DNA from: Pseudonocardiales bacterium
Lineage (GTDB): Bacteria > Actinomycetota > Actinomycetes > Mycobacteriales > QHCA01
DNA length: 37,440 nt
Assembly (NCBI GenBank): GCA_003244095.1
Contig: QHCA01000407.1
Coordinates: 1-37,440, forward strand
Direction of reading: 5' to 3'
Shown: positions 8,137-16,465 of the stretch, in pieces
Layout of the letters: every line of letters starts with the position of its first letter
How positions within the stretch are numbered: the first letter of the stretch is position 1
Translations under genes and position numbers: made by a program
Notes under the pieces: model-generated
What the model was told of the DNA's origin: nothing
Databases searched by the model: none
Seen by the model: only the letters and a program-made list of their open reading frames with translations

Positions 8137-8793
8137 ATGGTGGGTTTCACCCACCACGGATCGCCGCTGTCGCTGTTCGAGCGGCTGTCGGTACCGCGCG
8201 GCGAGCGCGGTCGCCTGCGGGAGGCCTTGCGCGACGCCGGGTCTCCGGAGGCCGTCGTGCTGTCCACCTGCAGTCATACCGAGATCCATGCCGGTCCGGC
8301 TGCTGGCGGCCCGGCCGGCCTGCTCACCGTGCTGGCCGCCCACGCCGGATGCGGGCCGGATGAGATCAGGGCCGCCGCCGTCGGCGTGCCCGGCGTGCGA
8401 CTGGTCGACGTGACCGGCATGAACGACGACGCGGTGGCCGATCCCCGACTCGCGGCCGCGATCGAGGCGGCCGTGTCGATCGTCGGCGAGGACGTACGCG
8501 GTTACGCCGACGATGCCGCCGCACGCCGGGCCGGGCCGGTGATCGCCGCTCTGCGGCAACAAGTCGAGAACACCTGCCTTGCGGAGCTGACCCGGGTCAC
8601 GGGAACGCGCACGATCGAGCCCGACGCTCTGGCGCGCGCCGCTCATGCCATCGCCGGCAAGTTGCTGCACCGCCCGACCATCACCGCGCGGACGGCCGCC
8701 GCGGCCGGCGACACCGGCACGCTGCTTTCGCTCTGCGAGGTCTTCGGTGTCCGCGTGCCCGGCCTCGGCACCGAGGAGACCCTGAACGGCTGA
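8137..8793 (+). CDS. glutamyl-tRNA reductase homologue lacking the central and NADPH domains
   Basis: The 218-residue product starts like HemA (VGFTHHGSPLSLFERL) and keeps the catalytic motif VVLSTCSHTEIHAG with Cys45. At about residue 78 it jumps to VPGVRLVDVTGMNDD, which in normal HemA (about 420-450 residues) lies just after the Rossmann domain. It then continues through the C-terminal dimerisation helix (AIEAAVSIVGEDVRGYADDAAARRAGPVIAALRQQVEN...LLHRPTITARTAAA). About 200 residues holding the rest of the substrate domain and the whole NADPH domain are absent, yet the frame is intact. It cannot be a normal reductase. A GTG at 8123 (VSSLS...) better resembles a HemA start but is out of frame by one base, so the start at ATG 8137 is uncertain. 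It may be a pseudogene with an in-frame deletion or a repurposed paralogue. Confidence 0.75.
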   Translation: MVGFTHHGSPLSLFERLSVPRGERGRLREALRDAGSPEAVVLSTCSHTEIHAGPAAGGPAGLLTVLAAHAGCGPDEIRAAAVGVPGVRLVDVTGMNDDAVADPRLAAAIEAAVSIVGEDVRGYADDAAARRAGPVIAALRQQVENTCLAELTRVTGTRTIEPDALARAAHAIAGKLLHRPTITARTAAAAGDTGTLLSLCEVFGVRVPGLGTEETLNG

Positions 8794-8927
8794 CCAGCCG
8801 GCCTCAGACCCGGGCGTGAGCGGGCCCGCCGACGGTCTCGTACAGAGCAGCCGACAGTGATCAACGATGTCGACGTGAGCTCCCTGTTCAGCGGAGTCTG
8901 ACCCGGCGCCGCCGGCTACCGCTACCG

Positions 8928-9809
8928 CTAGATGCTGGTGAGGCCGGCCGCGATTGCCAGACCGACCCGACCCGACAGGTTGGGGTGGAAGGTCGCGGCC
9001 GGCGGCACCGCCCCGGGCTGGTAGAAGAAGCTCGACGTGGAGCACAGGTCGTGCCTGACGAAGAACGGCGCGGGGTCGGCGACCCGGAAGCCATGGGCGC
9101 GGGCCCGTTCGGCGATCACGGCATTGAGCTGGGTCTGCACCTGATTGCCCAGTGCGATCTCAGCGGTGTCGAACTCCGGACAGAACGGCCCCACCGGCGC
9201 CCCGACGGCCGGCAAGAGGCGCGGGTAGAGCTCGACGATCACGCGGGCCGCCGGTGCGTGTGCGCGGACGGCGTTGTAGGCGGCGTCGAGTTTGGGTGCC
9301 AGCACGGAGATGAGTTGCATGCTGGCGGCCGGGATCGGCGTCTTGTCACAGTCGGTCTGGATGAAGCATGCGCTGAGCGTGCCAAAGTTGATGTCGTTGC
9401 CGCCGATGATCACGTACACCAGACCCAGGCCGGGATCGAGCTGCTCGGCCTGCGGCGGCTCGCCGTACTGGCCGGTCGTGGTGACGTTCGTGGTCGTCGC
9501 CCCGGAGCAGCTGGCGTCGACGGCGACCCTGATCAGGCCGGTCCGCTCCACCAGCCTGGCCGGGGAGGTTGCCGAGCGATGGCACTTGTCGGTCGCCGTA
9601 TCGCTACCCGGCGCGTACGGGCCGGTCTCGATGCCGCCCTCTCCGCTGCCGAACGAGTCCGCGACGTTGCCCGCGCGCACCGGAGCGCGGTGGGCGGTCG
9701 AGGCAGGCACCCGTGAGGTGGGGGGACTTGCCCAGGCGGTACCCGATGCCACAATGGTGAGCACCAGGGCGGCACCCCCAACGACCACACCGCTGCCCCT
9801 GCGTCGCAT
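8928..9809 (-). CDS. secreted SGNH/GDSL-family hydrolase
   Basis: From the ATG at 9809, preceded by GGGAG, the protein has 293 residues and a signal peptide (MRRRGSGVVVGGAALVLTIVASGTAWA). Block I is ADSFGSGEG with nucleophile Ser52; the usual Gly before Asp is Ala here. Block III is VIIGGNDINFG, and block V is TFHPNLSG with the catalytic His. Several Cys residues (DKCH, DASCSG, SACF, TDCDK, FCPEF, DLCS) fit the three-disulfide pattern of Streptomyces-type SGNH lipases. It is probably an extracellular esterase or lipase. In-frame ATG 9830 and TTG 9839 upstream are less likely because the ribosome site favours 9809. Confidence 0.85.
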   Translation of the reverse strand: MRRRGSGVVVGGAALVLTIVASGTAWASPPTSRVPASTAHRAPVRAGNVADSFGSGEGGIETGPYAPGSDTATDKCHRSATSPARLVERTGLIRVAVDASCSGATTTNVTTTGQYGEPPQAEQLDPGLGLVYVIIGGNDINFGTLSACFIQTDCDKTPIPAASMQLISVLAPKLDAAYNAVRAHAPAARVIVELYPRLLPAVGAPVGPFCPEFDTAEIALGNQVQTQLNAVIAERARAHGFRVADPAPFFVRHDLCSTSSFFYQPGAVPPAATFHPNLSGRVGLAIAAGLTSI

Positions 9810-9937
9810 CTCGGCTCCCGTTCGTCGCATAAACGCCAATACGTTTTCGAATCTAATGCATCGGGTCCGTTCCCGGCTGCCAGGGAATCACGAATGCTAG
9901 ACATGTTCCTGCCCGGTACGGATGGATGGGACTGCCG

Positions 9938-10534
9938 ATGACCAGAGTTACCTGCAACATCTCGGTGTCCGTGGACGGCTTCGCCGCAGGCCCGAGGCAG
10001 AGCGTCGACAACCCGCTCGGCGAAGGTGGCCTGCGCCTCCACGAGTGGCACTTCACACCGCAGGGCCAGGACCAGGCGGTCATCGACGAGTGGCAGGAGA
10101 CGCCCGGCGCGTACGTCATGGGACGCAACATGTTCGCCCCGGGTCGCGGCGACTGGGACCTCGACTGGAAGGGCTGGTGGGGCGACGAGCCGCCGTATCA
10201 CGCGCCCGTCTTCGTACTGACGCATCACCCTCGCGGGCCGTTGGCCATGGACGGCGGGACCACGTTCCACTTCGTCACCGACGGCCCGGATTCCGCGCTC
10301 GCCCAGGCCGCGGCGGCGGCCGGCGGCAAGGGCGTCGAGATCGCCGGAGGCGCCAGCACGGTCAACGCCTATCTCCAGGCGGGCCTGATCGAGGAGTTGC
10401 ACCTGCACGTGTCGCCGGTGTTGCTCGGCTCCGGAGAGCGTCTGTTCGACGGCGTCCCCGACACACTGCGCCTTGAGCCGGTGCAGGTAATCGGCTCGCC
10501 CGGAGCCACCCACATCAAGTATCGCCTGGGCTAG
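9938..10534 (+). CDS. dihydrofolate reductase/RibD C-terminal-domain family protein
   Basis: The 198-residue single-domain protein starts TRVTCNISVSVDGFAAGP, the usual opening of the RibD_C/DHFR-like group. It continues with AYVMGRNMFAPGRG, PVFVLTHHPR, TTFHFVTDG and the nucleotide-binding end segment VEIAGGASTVNAYLQAGLIEELHLHVSPVLLGSGERLF. Members reduce unknown substrates with NADPH and are not the housekeeping DHFR. ATG 9938 was chosen; an in-frame ATG at 9926 (MGLP) is an alternative. The gene is divergent from the SGNH hydrolase across 128 bases and monocistronic. Confidence 0.88.
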   Translation: MTRVTCNISVSVDGFAAGPRQSVDNPLGEGGLRLHEWHFTPQGQDQAVIDEWQETPGAYVMGRNMFAPGRGDWDLDWKGWWGDEPPYHAPVFVLTHHPRGPLAMDGGTTFHFVTDGPDSALAQAAAAAGGKGVEIAGGASTVNAYLQAGLIEELHLHVSPVLLGSGERLFDGVPDTLRLEPVQVIGSPGATHIKYRLG

Positions 10535-11108
10535 CGCACCGACGCGCACGGCTCCCGCAACACGGCAGGATCGGACTGCTCCGGTTCCTGACCGGGCGCC
10601 GGCTGGTATCGCCTACGCGGGCACGCCATGGGGCGCTGCCTCGATTTTGACGTCGCCGTCCGCGAGCCGCGGTAGCATCACCTGCTCCAACTATGGGCAA
10701 CGGATGGATTCGAGCAGCCCGAGGAAATCCGGACCGACGATCCCTGGGCGAATCAAGGCTAACGCGCCCCCACACGCCCCAGCGACACGACCGGTAGGCC
10801 GCCGTCAGTGCGAATGCACGGGCTGCTACGACAGCCCCGGCATCACCGCGCTGACGGTCACCACGAGCATGGCGCCAGGAACGACTGAGTGATCTCCCTG
10901 GCCGTCGACAATGAGCCAAGCGGCCGCCCACGTCTCTGGACTCGACTCGCGCCGGGCGCGAGAGCATTCACATTCGATCAACGAATACGTCGATGTCCAG
11001 CCGCAGCACCTCATCCCGCGTCGTGGCGTCGTGGCGTCGTGGTCGGCGGTGTTGCGGATGGTCAGGTGGTCCACGCTGGTCAGAATGCCAGCAACCGGAT
11101 GGGGTACG
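10535..11108. other. 574-base stretch without a recognisable gene
   Basis: Open frames exist on both strands, but none has a ribosome site, recognisable domain or consistent third-position GC. A short threefold repeat of the octamer gtcgtggc lies at 11020-11043. The last 100 bases presumably hold the promoter of the lipoprotein gene. Confidence 0.5.
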
Positions 11109-12122
11109 GTGTGCCGCGTGTTCCGGGCAGTCGCAGCCACCACGCTGATCCTCGCGAGCCTCGCAAGCCTCACGGCGTGCGACTCGTCCAAACCGAAGCC
11201 GAACAGCGGTCTGGCCGCCGCGCTGGCGCTGGCGCCGCAGAATGCCACGCTCGTGCTGTTCACCGACTGGGCCGCGTTCGGGCACAAGGATCACGCGCAG
11301 ACCCGTGCGTTCGCCGGCAGCTTGGCCAACTACGACCTGCTTCTTGGCGACGCGTTGGGCTTCAGGTCAACCGATGCAGCCTGGGAGGCCGACGTGACCA
11401 GCGCGAGTGGCGCGCCGGTCACGATCCTGCAGTTCGACGACAAGACCGACCTCGGCGCCGTCGAGGCCAAGTTCGTCGCGCAGGGGTACCACAAGTCCAG
11501 CAGCGACGGCCACGACATGCTGGTCCGCCCCGCACAGCTGTCCGCGGACCCGAACAAGACGTGGGAGATCTCGCTCGGTGCGGTGGCCATCGACAGCAAG
11601 CGGCACCTCATGGTCGCCGCGGGGGCGCCCGACGCAGTGAACCCGATCCTTGGCAACGGGCCGTCGCTGGGCGAGCGGGCCGACGTCAAGGCTCTGGGCC
11701 GGGTCGGGCCGCTGGTCAGCGCCGCGGTTTCGGTCGGCAAGTCGGCCTGCCAACCGCTCGCCCAGTTGAGCGGTGGCCGGATGCCGCCCGCCACCCTGCA
11801 GCAGCTGCGGCAGCGGTTCACCGCGCTGGGCACGCTCTCGCCGTTCACCGCTGACATCGTCGGAGTGCCCGCGGCCGCCGGGACCACCGGGCTCGCGGCG
11901 CTGACCTTCGCGGACGCCGGCGCGGCGCGGGCCAACGCGAAGGCGCGTGCGGCGGCCCCGCCGGTGATGAGCGCGATGATCGGTGCCCAGCCGGACGCGA
12001 TCAAGGTGACGTCGGCGTCGGCCAGCGGCCCGGTGCTAAAGCTCGCGCTGCAGACGTCGCGCCCCCCGGTGCTGCCGGAGGCGGTCGCCAACCGCTCGCT
12101 CGGTTTCGACGTGTGCCTCTGA
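11109..12122 (+). CDS. putative lipoprotein of unknown function
   Basis: The product (about 337 residues) opens with a lipoprotein signal, FRAVAATTLILASLASLTAC, whose lipobox LTAC places the lipidated Cys at about residue 24. The mature chain starts DSSKPKPNSGLAAALALAPQNATLVLFTDW and has no further membrane segments. It is alanine-rich with alternating helices and strands (PVTILQFDDKTDLGAVEAKFVAQGY, LISAAVSVGKSACQPLAQL). I do not recognise a family. Candidate starts are GTG 11109, GTG 11118 and ATG 11085. GTG 11109 has GGGG just upstream and gives a normal-length n-region. A surface location is likely. No neighbouring gene suggests a role. Confidence 0.75.
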   Translation: MCRVFRAVAATTLILASLASLTACDSSKPKPNSGLAAALALAPQNATLVLFTDWAAFGHKDHAQTRAFAGSLANYDLLLGDALGFRSTDAAWEADVTSASGAPVTILQFDDKTDLGAVEAKFVAQGYHKSSSDGHDMLVRPAQLSADPNKTWEISLGAVAIDSKRHLMVAAGAPDAVNPILGNGPSLGERADVKALGRVGPLVSAAVSVGKSACQPLAQLSGGRMPPATLQQLRQRFTALGTLSPFTADIVGVPAAAGTTGLAALTFADAGAARANAKARAAAPPVMSAMIGAQPDAIKVTSASASGPVLKLALQTSRPPVLPEAVANRSLGFDVCL

Positions 12123-12832
12123 GTGCGTTGGATGGGACTCATGACGCGTCCTGGTGGTGGGCGAAGGCCTTCGAGGCTCGGCCGGGAGCGACGGTCGACG
12201 TCCACTACGTTGGCGTCAACCTCGGCCGAGCAAGGAGTTCGACGCCTCCTAGAACCGCGGCCAGTCGACCGAGTTCCCGCGCCGCGGGCTGATTGTCATC
12301 CGATGTCCCCTCCCGGAGGACGGATCAGGGACCGCCCCGTGACCGAATGTATGCGTGACTCTTCCCATGCCGCCGCCTCGGAACCGCGCACGAAAGCCGT
12401 CTTGCGCAGCAAGCAGGGGTCGCCACATTCCGCGCGATGAGCTTCTGGCGTTCGCCGGCGCGTTGCCATGAGCGACGCGCCAGCGCAACATCGCAGAACG
12501 CATGCGGCTCCCCAAATAGCCAGCGTGGGCCGGGCGGGCACACATGGGGCCATTCGTACCCACCGATCACTTTCGTTGATCACCAGCAAAGAGATCCCGG
12601 CCATGAACGAGGAGGTTACGACTCCGGCCGGCCTAGGTCGTGTGTCAAAGTCAGCTTCCCCACTGCATGGCCAACGGCCTTGCCCGGCTGCCCGGACAGG
12701 GTCGGCCCTGAAATCATTTCGCCCGTGCTCGCCTCGTCCGGTACGGTCGCGGGACTGTTTTCACTGCTGGGAGCCCATGAGGTTCGCGTGTGGTCTCCCC
12801 GGCAGTTCCCCGGCTGAGAGCAGGTTTCGTTA
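12123..12832. other. 710-base stretch without a recognisable gene
   Basis: Several overlapping frames of 80-126 codons exist on both strands, but none shows a domain, a convincing ribosome site or a plausible composition. I see no tRNA, terminator with U-tract or clear insertion-sequence end. The stretch could be decayed sequence. Confidence 0.5.
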
Positions 12833-13210
12833 ATGGCATGTCGTATCAGTGAGCTCGTGCTCGGTTGCCGCGACCCTGTGGTGCTGACGCGGTTCTGGTG
12901 CGAGGTCCTGGACTTCGTCGTGCTCGATCGCGAGGACGGCACGGTGGAGATCGGGCCGCGCGAAGGGTTCGGCGGTCCGCAGCCGACGATCATCCTCAGT
13001 CGCAGGGATGAGCCGGAGCAAGGGAAATCGCGGCTGCACATCGACGTCAACGCCACCGACCGCGATCAGGATGCCGAGCTCGACCGCCTTCTGAAGCTCG
13101 GTGCGCGCCCGGCCGACATCGGCCAGACAGGGCAGGAGCAGTGGCATGTCCTGGTCGACCCCGAAGGTAATGAGTTCTGCCTGCTGAAGGCCCGCCTCAA
13201 CCCACTCTGA
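12833..13210 (+). CDS. VOC-family (glyoxalase/bleomycin-resistance fold) protein
   Basis: The 125-residue protein has a vicinal-oxygen-chelate fold. The first motif is ISELVLGCRDPVVLTRFWCEVLDFVVLDRED. Then come PTIILSRRDEPEQGKSRLHIDVNATD and the closing WHVLVDPEGNEFCLLKA. The His of RLHIDV and the Glu of NEFCLL are at metal-ligand positions. It is the common small actinobacterial glyoxalase-like type with no fixed substrate. It stands alone; a transposase remnant follows about 40 bases downstream. Confidence 0.85.
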   Translation: MACRISELVLGCRDPVVLTRFWCEVLDFVVLDREDGTVEIGPREGFGGPQPTIILSRRDEPEQGKSRLHIDVNATDRDQDAELDRLLKLGARPADIGQTGQEQWHVLVDPEGNEFCLLKARLNPL

Positions 13211-13249
13211 TGCTCGAAGTCCGGTGTGACGGGCGTGTCGTGATCGTGT

Positions 13250-13385
13250 AGTAAGTGGGGTCTCCGGTAAAGGGTTCATCGACCAAGAAACCCTGGACAC
13301 CGGAGAACTCGTGGCCACCCCAGCGGTGACCGGCGGCTTGCCCTGACCGATAAGCAGTGGGCGCGGCTGAAACCGGCGTTTGCCT
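13250..13385 (+). mobile_element. remnant of an insertion-sequence end and transposase N-terminus
   Basis: A GTG at 13311 opens VATPAVTGG and soon meets a stop. One base shift gives LALTDKQWARLKP, typical of the N-terminus of IS4/IS5-type transposases (LTDxQWxRLxP). Just upstream, TCTCCGG and CCGGAGA lie as an inverted pair (13260s and 13300s). The similarity stops at about 13385, just before the stop of the MocR gene. It is therefore a truncated, frameshifted relic. Confidence 0.5.
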
Positions 13386-13400
13386 GCGCCCACTGCGGGT

Positions 13401-14873
13401 TTAGATGGTTGGCCAGACGGGATCGGCTGGTGGCCCGTGCCGGGTGAATTCTTCCCAAGCGTGTGTGAGTCTGCGTATTGCTTCGGTAAGTGTTTCTTCC
13501 GGGAACGTATAAGGCAGTCGGAGGTACGAGTCGTGCCGACCGGTGGGGTCGGTGGTGGCGCCCGGGACAATTTCCACGCCGTGGCGTAGTGCGACGGCGG
13601 CGTACACGTGCGCGTCGGCGCCGGGCAGCTCGATCCACAGAGCGGGTCCGCCGTCTGGGATCTGCCATCTCCAGGATGGCAGCGATGCGGCAAGTAGCTC
13701 GGTCGCGTGGGTGAGTTGATGGCGGTGGATTTCGGCGCGGCGGGCGGTCAGTTCGCCAACTCTCGGGATGAGCCGCGCGGCCAGCGCTTGATCCAGGACG
13801 GCGCTGCCGAGGTCTGCGAGAGCTTTGAGCCGCGCCAGGCGATCGATGATTTGGGCAGGCCCGCGTATCCACCCGATGCGTAGTCCACCCCACACGGTCT
13901 TGGCGAGTCCGCTGATAGTGAGAAGTTCCGCGGCGCCGCTGCCGAAGGCGGCAATCGGTGGCAGCGTGTTCTCGGGCTCACCGATGTAGGCGATGTCTTC
14001 GACGAGCGGAAGCTTGTGAAGATCGCACAGTTCGGCCACGCGGCGGCGTCGTGAGAGCGACATCAGTGTCCCGGTGGGATTGTGGAAGGTGGGCATGACG
14101 AACAGCAGATCGAGACGGCTCTGGTTGACCAGTGTGTGTAGCGCATCGGCCCGGATGCCCTCTTCATCCATCGGCACACCGAGCAGGCGGGCGCCCACTG
14201 CTCGGAAGATGTCGACACATCCGGGCCAGCTCGGCGTCTCCACCCCGACCGTGGCGTCACGCCGTAAGTACAGCTGCGCGGCGAGCCCGATGGCTTGGGT
14301 CGCTCCGTTGGTGACGAGGATCTGCTCGGCAACGCTGGGTAGGCCGCCGCGGGTGTAGTAGTCGGCAATGGTCTCGCGCAGTATCGGCAGGCCCCGTGGG
14401 TGGTAACCGGCGTCAGCGAGCAGTGCCGGTAGTTCGTTGTTGGCCAGGTCCAGCAGCTCTGCTGCTAGCTCAGGCATCCCGTCATCGACTGCGAGAGCCA
14501 GCGTAATGATGTCCTTGGGACGATCGGCGAGGCGCTGACGTAGGCCGATAGCATCCCCGCCCGCGAGTCGCCGCTCACCGTGGCCTGGCCCTGAGGGAGC
14601 TGCGATCACAATCGTGCCGCTTCCGCCGCGGCTCGCCACAATGCCGCGGGTCCTCAGCTCTTGGTAGGCGGCGACGATGGTCGAGCGGCTCAACGCCAAC
14701 ATGGTCGCGAGTCGCCGCTCTGCGGGCAATCGGTCGCCACGGACCAAGACTCCGGCGCGCACTGCGTCGCTCAGCGCCTCGGCCAGTGTCCGATAGCGCG
14801 GCCCCGGGGCGCTGACCCAGTCTCCGAGGACCGTCGCCAGGTCGGCTGCCGCCGAATTTCGATCCACTTTCAC
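13401..14873 (-). CDS. MocR-type GntR/aminotransferase transcriptional regulator
   Basis: The 490-residue protein has an N-terminal GntR winged helix (about residues 25-95: YRTLAEALSDAVRAGVLVRGDRLPAERRLATMLALSRSTIVAAYQEL). A full aminotransferase-I-like domain follows (NGATQAIGLAAQLYLR, PSWPGCVDIFRAVGARLLGVPMDEEGI, MPTFHNPTGT, SGLAKTVWGGLRIGWIRGP). Lys325 in SGLAK is the expected PLP-binding residue. MocR proteins sense PLP-linked amino-acid or amine ligands and usually control a divergent neighbour. Here that is the DUF885/LysE operon 47 bases away. The GTG at 14873 is chosen because AAGGAG lies 9 bases upstream; a TTG at 14927 would run into the divergent gene. Confidence 0.9.
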   Translation of the reverse strand: MKVDRNSAAADLATVLGDWVSAPGPRYRTLAEALSDAVRAGVLVRGDRLPAERRLATMLALSRSTIVAAYQELRTRGIVASRGGSGTIVIAAPSGPGHGERRLAGGDAIGLRQRLADRPKDIITLALAVDDGMPELAAELLDLANNELPALLADAGYHPRGLPILRETIADYYTRGGLPSVAEQILVTNGATQAIGLAAQLYLRRDATVGVETPSWPGCVDIFRAVGARLLGVPMDEEGIRADALHTLVNQSRLDLLFVMPTFHNPTGTLMSLSRRRRVAELCDLHKLPLVEDIAYIGEPENTLPPIAAFGSGAAELLTISGLAKTVWGGLRIGWIRGPAQIIDRLARLKALADLGSAVLDQALAARLIPRVGELTARRAEIHRHQLTHATELLAASLPSWRWQIPDGGPALWIELPGADAHVYAAVALRHGVEIVPGATTDPTGRHDSYLRLPYTFPEETLTEAIRRLTHAWEEFTRHGPPADPVWPTI

Positions 14874-14920
14874 CTTAGGTGGCTCCTTACTTGCGCGCCG
14901 ACCGAGTCCAGGATGAGGGC
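14874..14920. promoter_or_regulatory. 47-base divergent control region between the MocR and DUF885 genes
   Basis: Only 47 bases separate the two start codons. They hold the AAGGAG ribosome site of the MocR gene and GGATGAGGG before the DUF885 ATG, so both promoters must overlap coding sequence or each other. This is the usual place for a MocR operator. I could not identify a convincing direct repeat or -10/-35 pair by eye. Confidence 0.5.
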
Positions 14921-16462
14921 ATGTCAATCCACTCGCTAACTGGCCCTATCCAATTACATGATGCGCGGCTGCGCGCGGTCTGTGACCTGTCAGTCCCGGC
15001 GGCTCGGCAAGACGCCGGGCTGCACGCCTATGACGGCGCTATTCAGGATCTGTCGCCCGGCGGGGTCAAGGCGGGACTGGCGGCGTTGGCCGCAACCGAA
15101 TCCGGCGCGCCGCTCGATGATCATGACGAGGCTCAGATCGCCGCTGCCGTCACCGCGGTTGCGGCTCGTCTCGGCGAACTCGAATTGCACCGGGTCAATC
15201 CTGTCTGGCACATCGGCAATCTCGACTTGTCGGTCTATGACCGGGAGTACGCCCCGGCGGACGTCCGTCAAGCGGCACGAGACCAGCATGTACAGCTGTG
15301 GCCGGACGCAGTAGATGCTGCCATCGAGTCGCTTGACCACATGCCCCGCGCCGTCGCCCAGGCCGCGCTACCGCTGGCCCGCGGACTCGCCAGCTTCCTT
15401 GCACCAGGCGAGGACGCAGCGCGACGAGCTCAACAACGATTCGTCGACCATCTCGAGACCAGCGCACAGCATGGTGATCCGACACCCGGGATGGGAGCGG
15501 GAGCCCTGCAGAGCCTGCTCGCGACGTCCGAGGCGTGCGAGGTCGACCTCGAGGAACTCGCGACCCGCGCTGAGGCCGAAGACGAGCGGCTGGCCGCGCT
15601 GTTGGAGGAGGCGTGTCGGCGCCTTGATCCTGAGGCACCGATCGCTGTCACGGTCGCGGCACTGCGCGCCCTGCACCCGACCGCTGACGTCCTGGTACCC
15701 ACCGTCAAAACGATGGTGCGCGAGGCCATCACCTGGACTGCCGAAAGCGGCCTCGTCCCTTACAGCGACGGCGAGTGCGAGGTCGCGCTGATGCCCGAAT
15801 CGCAGCGCTGGGCGGCCGCGGGCATGTTCGCCGCGGCACCGTTCGAACCGGACGCCCCGAGTCGCTTCTACGTCACCCCACCGGATCCGGCACTGGCTGC
15901 CGCGGATCAAGACGCATGGTTGGCGTCCTACTTCAACCGTGCCACCCTGCCGGTGATCGCCGTCCACGAGGTGTCACCAGGGCACTTTGCGCACAGCCGT
16001 GCCCGCCGGCGCGCGACCGGAGAGGCCCGGCGCACCCTGGTATCCGATGGGTTCAATGAAGGATGGGCGCATTACACCGAGCAGTTGTGCCTCGAGGAAG
16101 GGTTCCACGCCGACGACCCAGCCTTCGCGATCGGCGTCGCGCTCGACGCATTACGTCGTGTCGCGCGTCTGCGCTGCGCGCTAGCGCTGCACGCTGAGGA
16201 AGTCTCTCTCGACCAGGCCGCCGACCTGTTCACCCGCAATGCCCACGTCTCCGGACCAGCAGCCCGCTCCGAGACGCGGCGCGGCCTGCTCGATCCAGGC
16301 TACGGCCGCTACACCTGGGGGAAACTGGCGATACTCGACCTGCGCGAGCGGGCCCGCCAAAGCTGGGGTCCCCGCTTCACCCTGACACGATTTCACCGTG
16401 CCCTGCTCGACCTCGGCTCCCCGCCGCTCGGCCTGATCGACGCCGCCATCGAACTCGGCTGA
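14921..16462 (+). CDS. DUF885-family (putative metallopeptidase) protein
   Basis: The 513-residue product carries the DUF885 signature. HEVSPGH (residues 349-355) supplies His-Glu-His ligands as an HExxxGH zinc site, and FNEGWAHYTEQL (Glu380) supplies the downstream acidic ligand. The N-terminal half is helical (LATRAEAEDERLAALLEEACRRL), and WNY-type aromatic motifs near the site (ASYFNRATLPVIAVHEV) are typical. There is no signal peptide, so it is cytoplasmic. The family is thought to hydrolyse peptides or amino-acid conjugates, but the substrate is unknown. A LysE exporter follows after 3 bases and a MocR regulator is divergent, which suggests release and export of an amino acid or analogue. 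Confidence 0.85.
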   Translation: MSIHSLTGPIQLHDARLRAVCDLSVPAARQDAGLHAYDGAIQDLSPGGVKAGLAALAATESGAPLDDHDEAQIAAAVTAVAARLGELELHRVNPVWHIGNLDLSVYDREYAPADVRQAARDQHVQLWPDAVDAAIESLDHMPRAVAQAALPLARGLASFLAPGEDAARRAQQRFVDHLETSAQHGDPTPGMGAGALQSLLATSEACEVDLEELATRAEAEDERLAALLEEACRRLDPEAPIAVTVAALRALHPTADVLVPTVKTMVREAITWTAESGLVPYSDGECEVALMPESQRWAAAGMFAAAPFEPDAPSRFYVTPPDPALAAADQDAWLASYFNRATLPVIAVHEVSPGHFAHSRARRRATGEARRTLVSDGFNEGWAHYTEQLCLEEGFHADDPAFAIGVALDALRRVARLRCALALHAEEVSLDQAADLFTRNAHVSGPAARSETRRGLLDPGYGRYTWGKLAILDLRERARQSWGPRFTLTRFHRALLDLGSPPLGLIDAAIELG

Positions 16463-16465
16463 CCC

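Noticed and set aside
10515-10967. 150-codon minus-strand frame in the gap before the lipoprotein gene
   Set aside because: Arg-rich product with no domain, overlapping the end of the DHFR-like gene on the other strand; no ribosome site.
11020-11043. Three copies of the octamer gtcgtggc
   Set aside because: Very short and in non-coding GC-rich sequence; no link to a function.
14922-14927. TTGACA-like hexamer as -35 box of the MocR gene
   Set aside because: No matching -10 hexamer is found at 16-19 bases on the minus strand.
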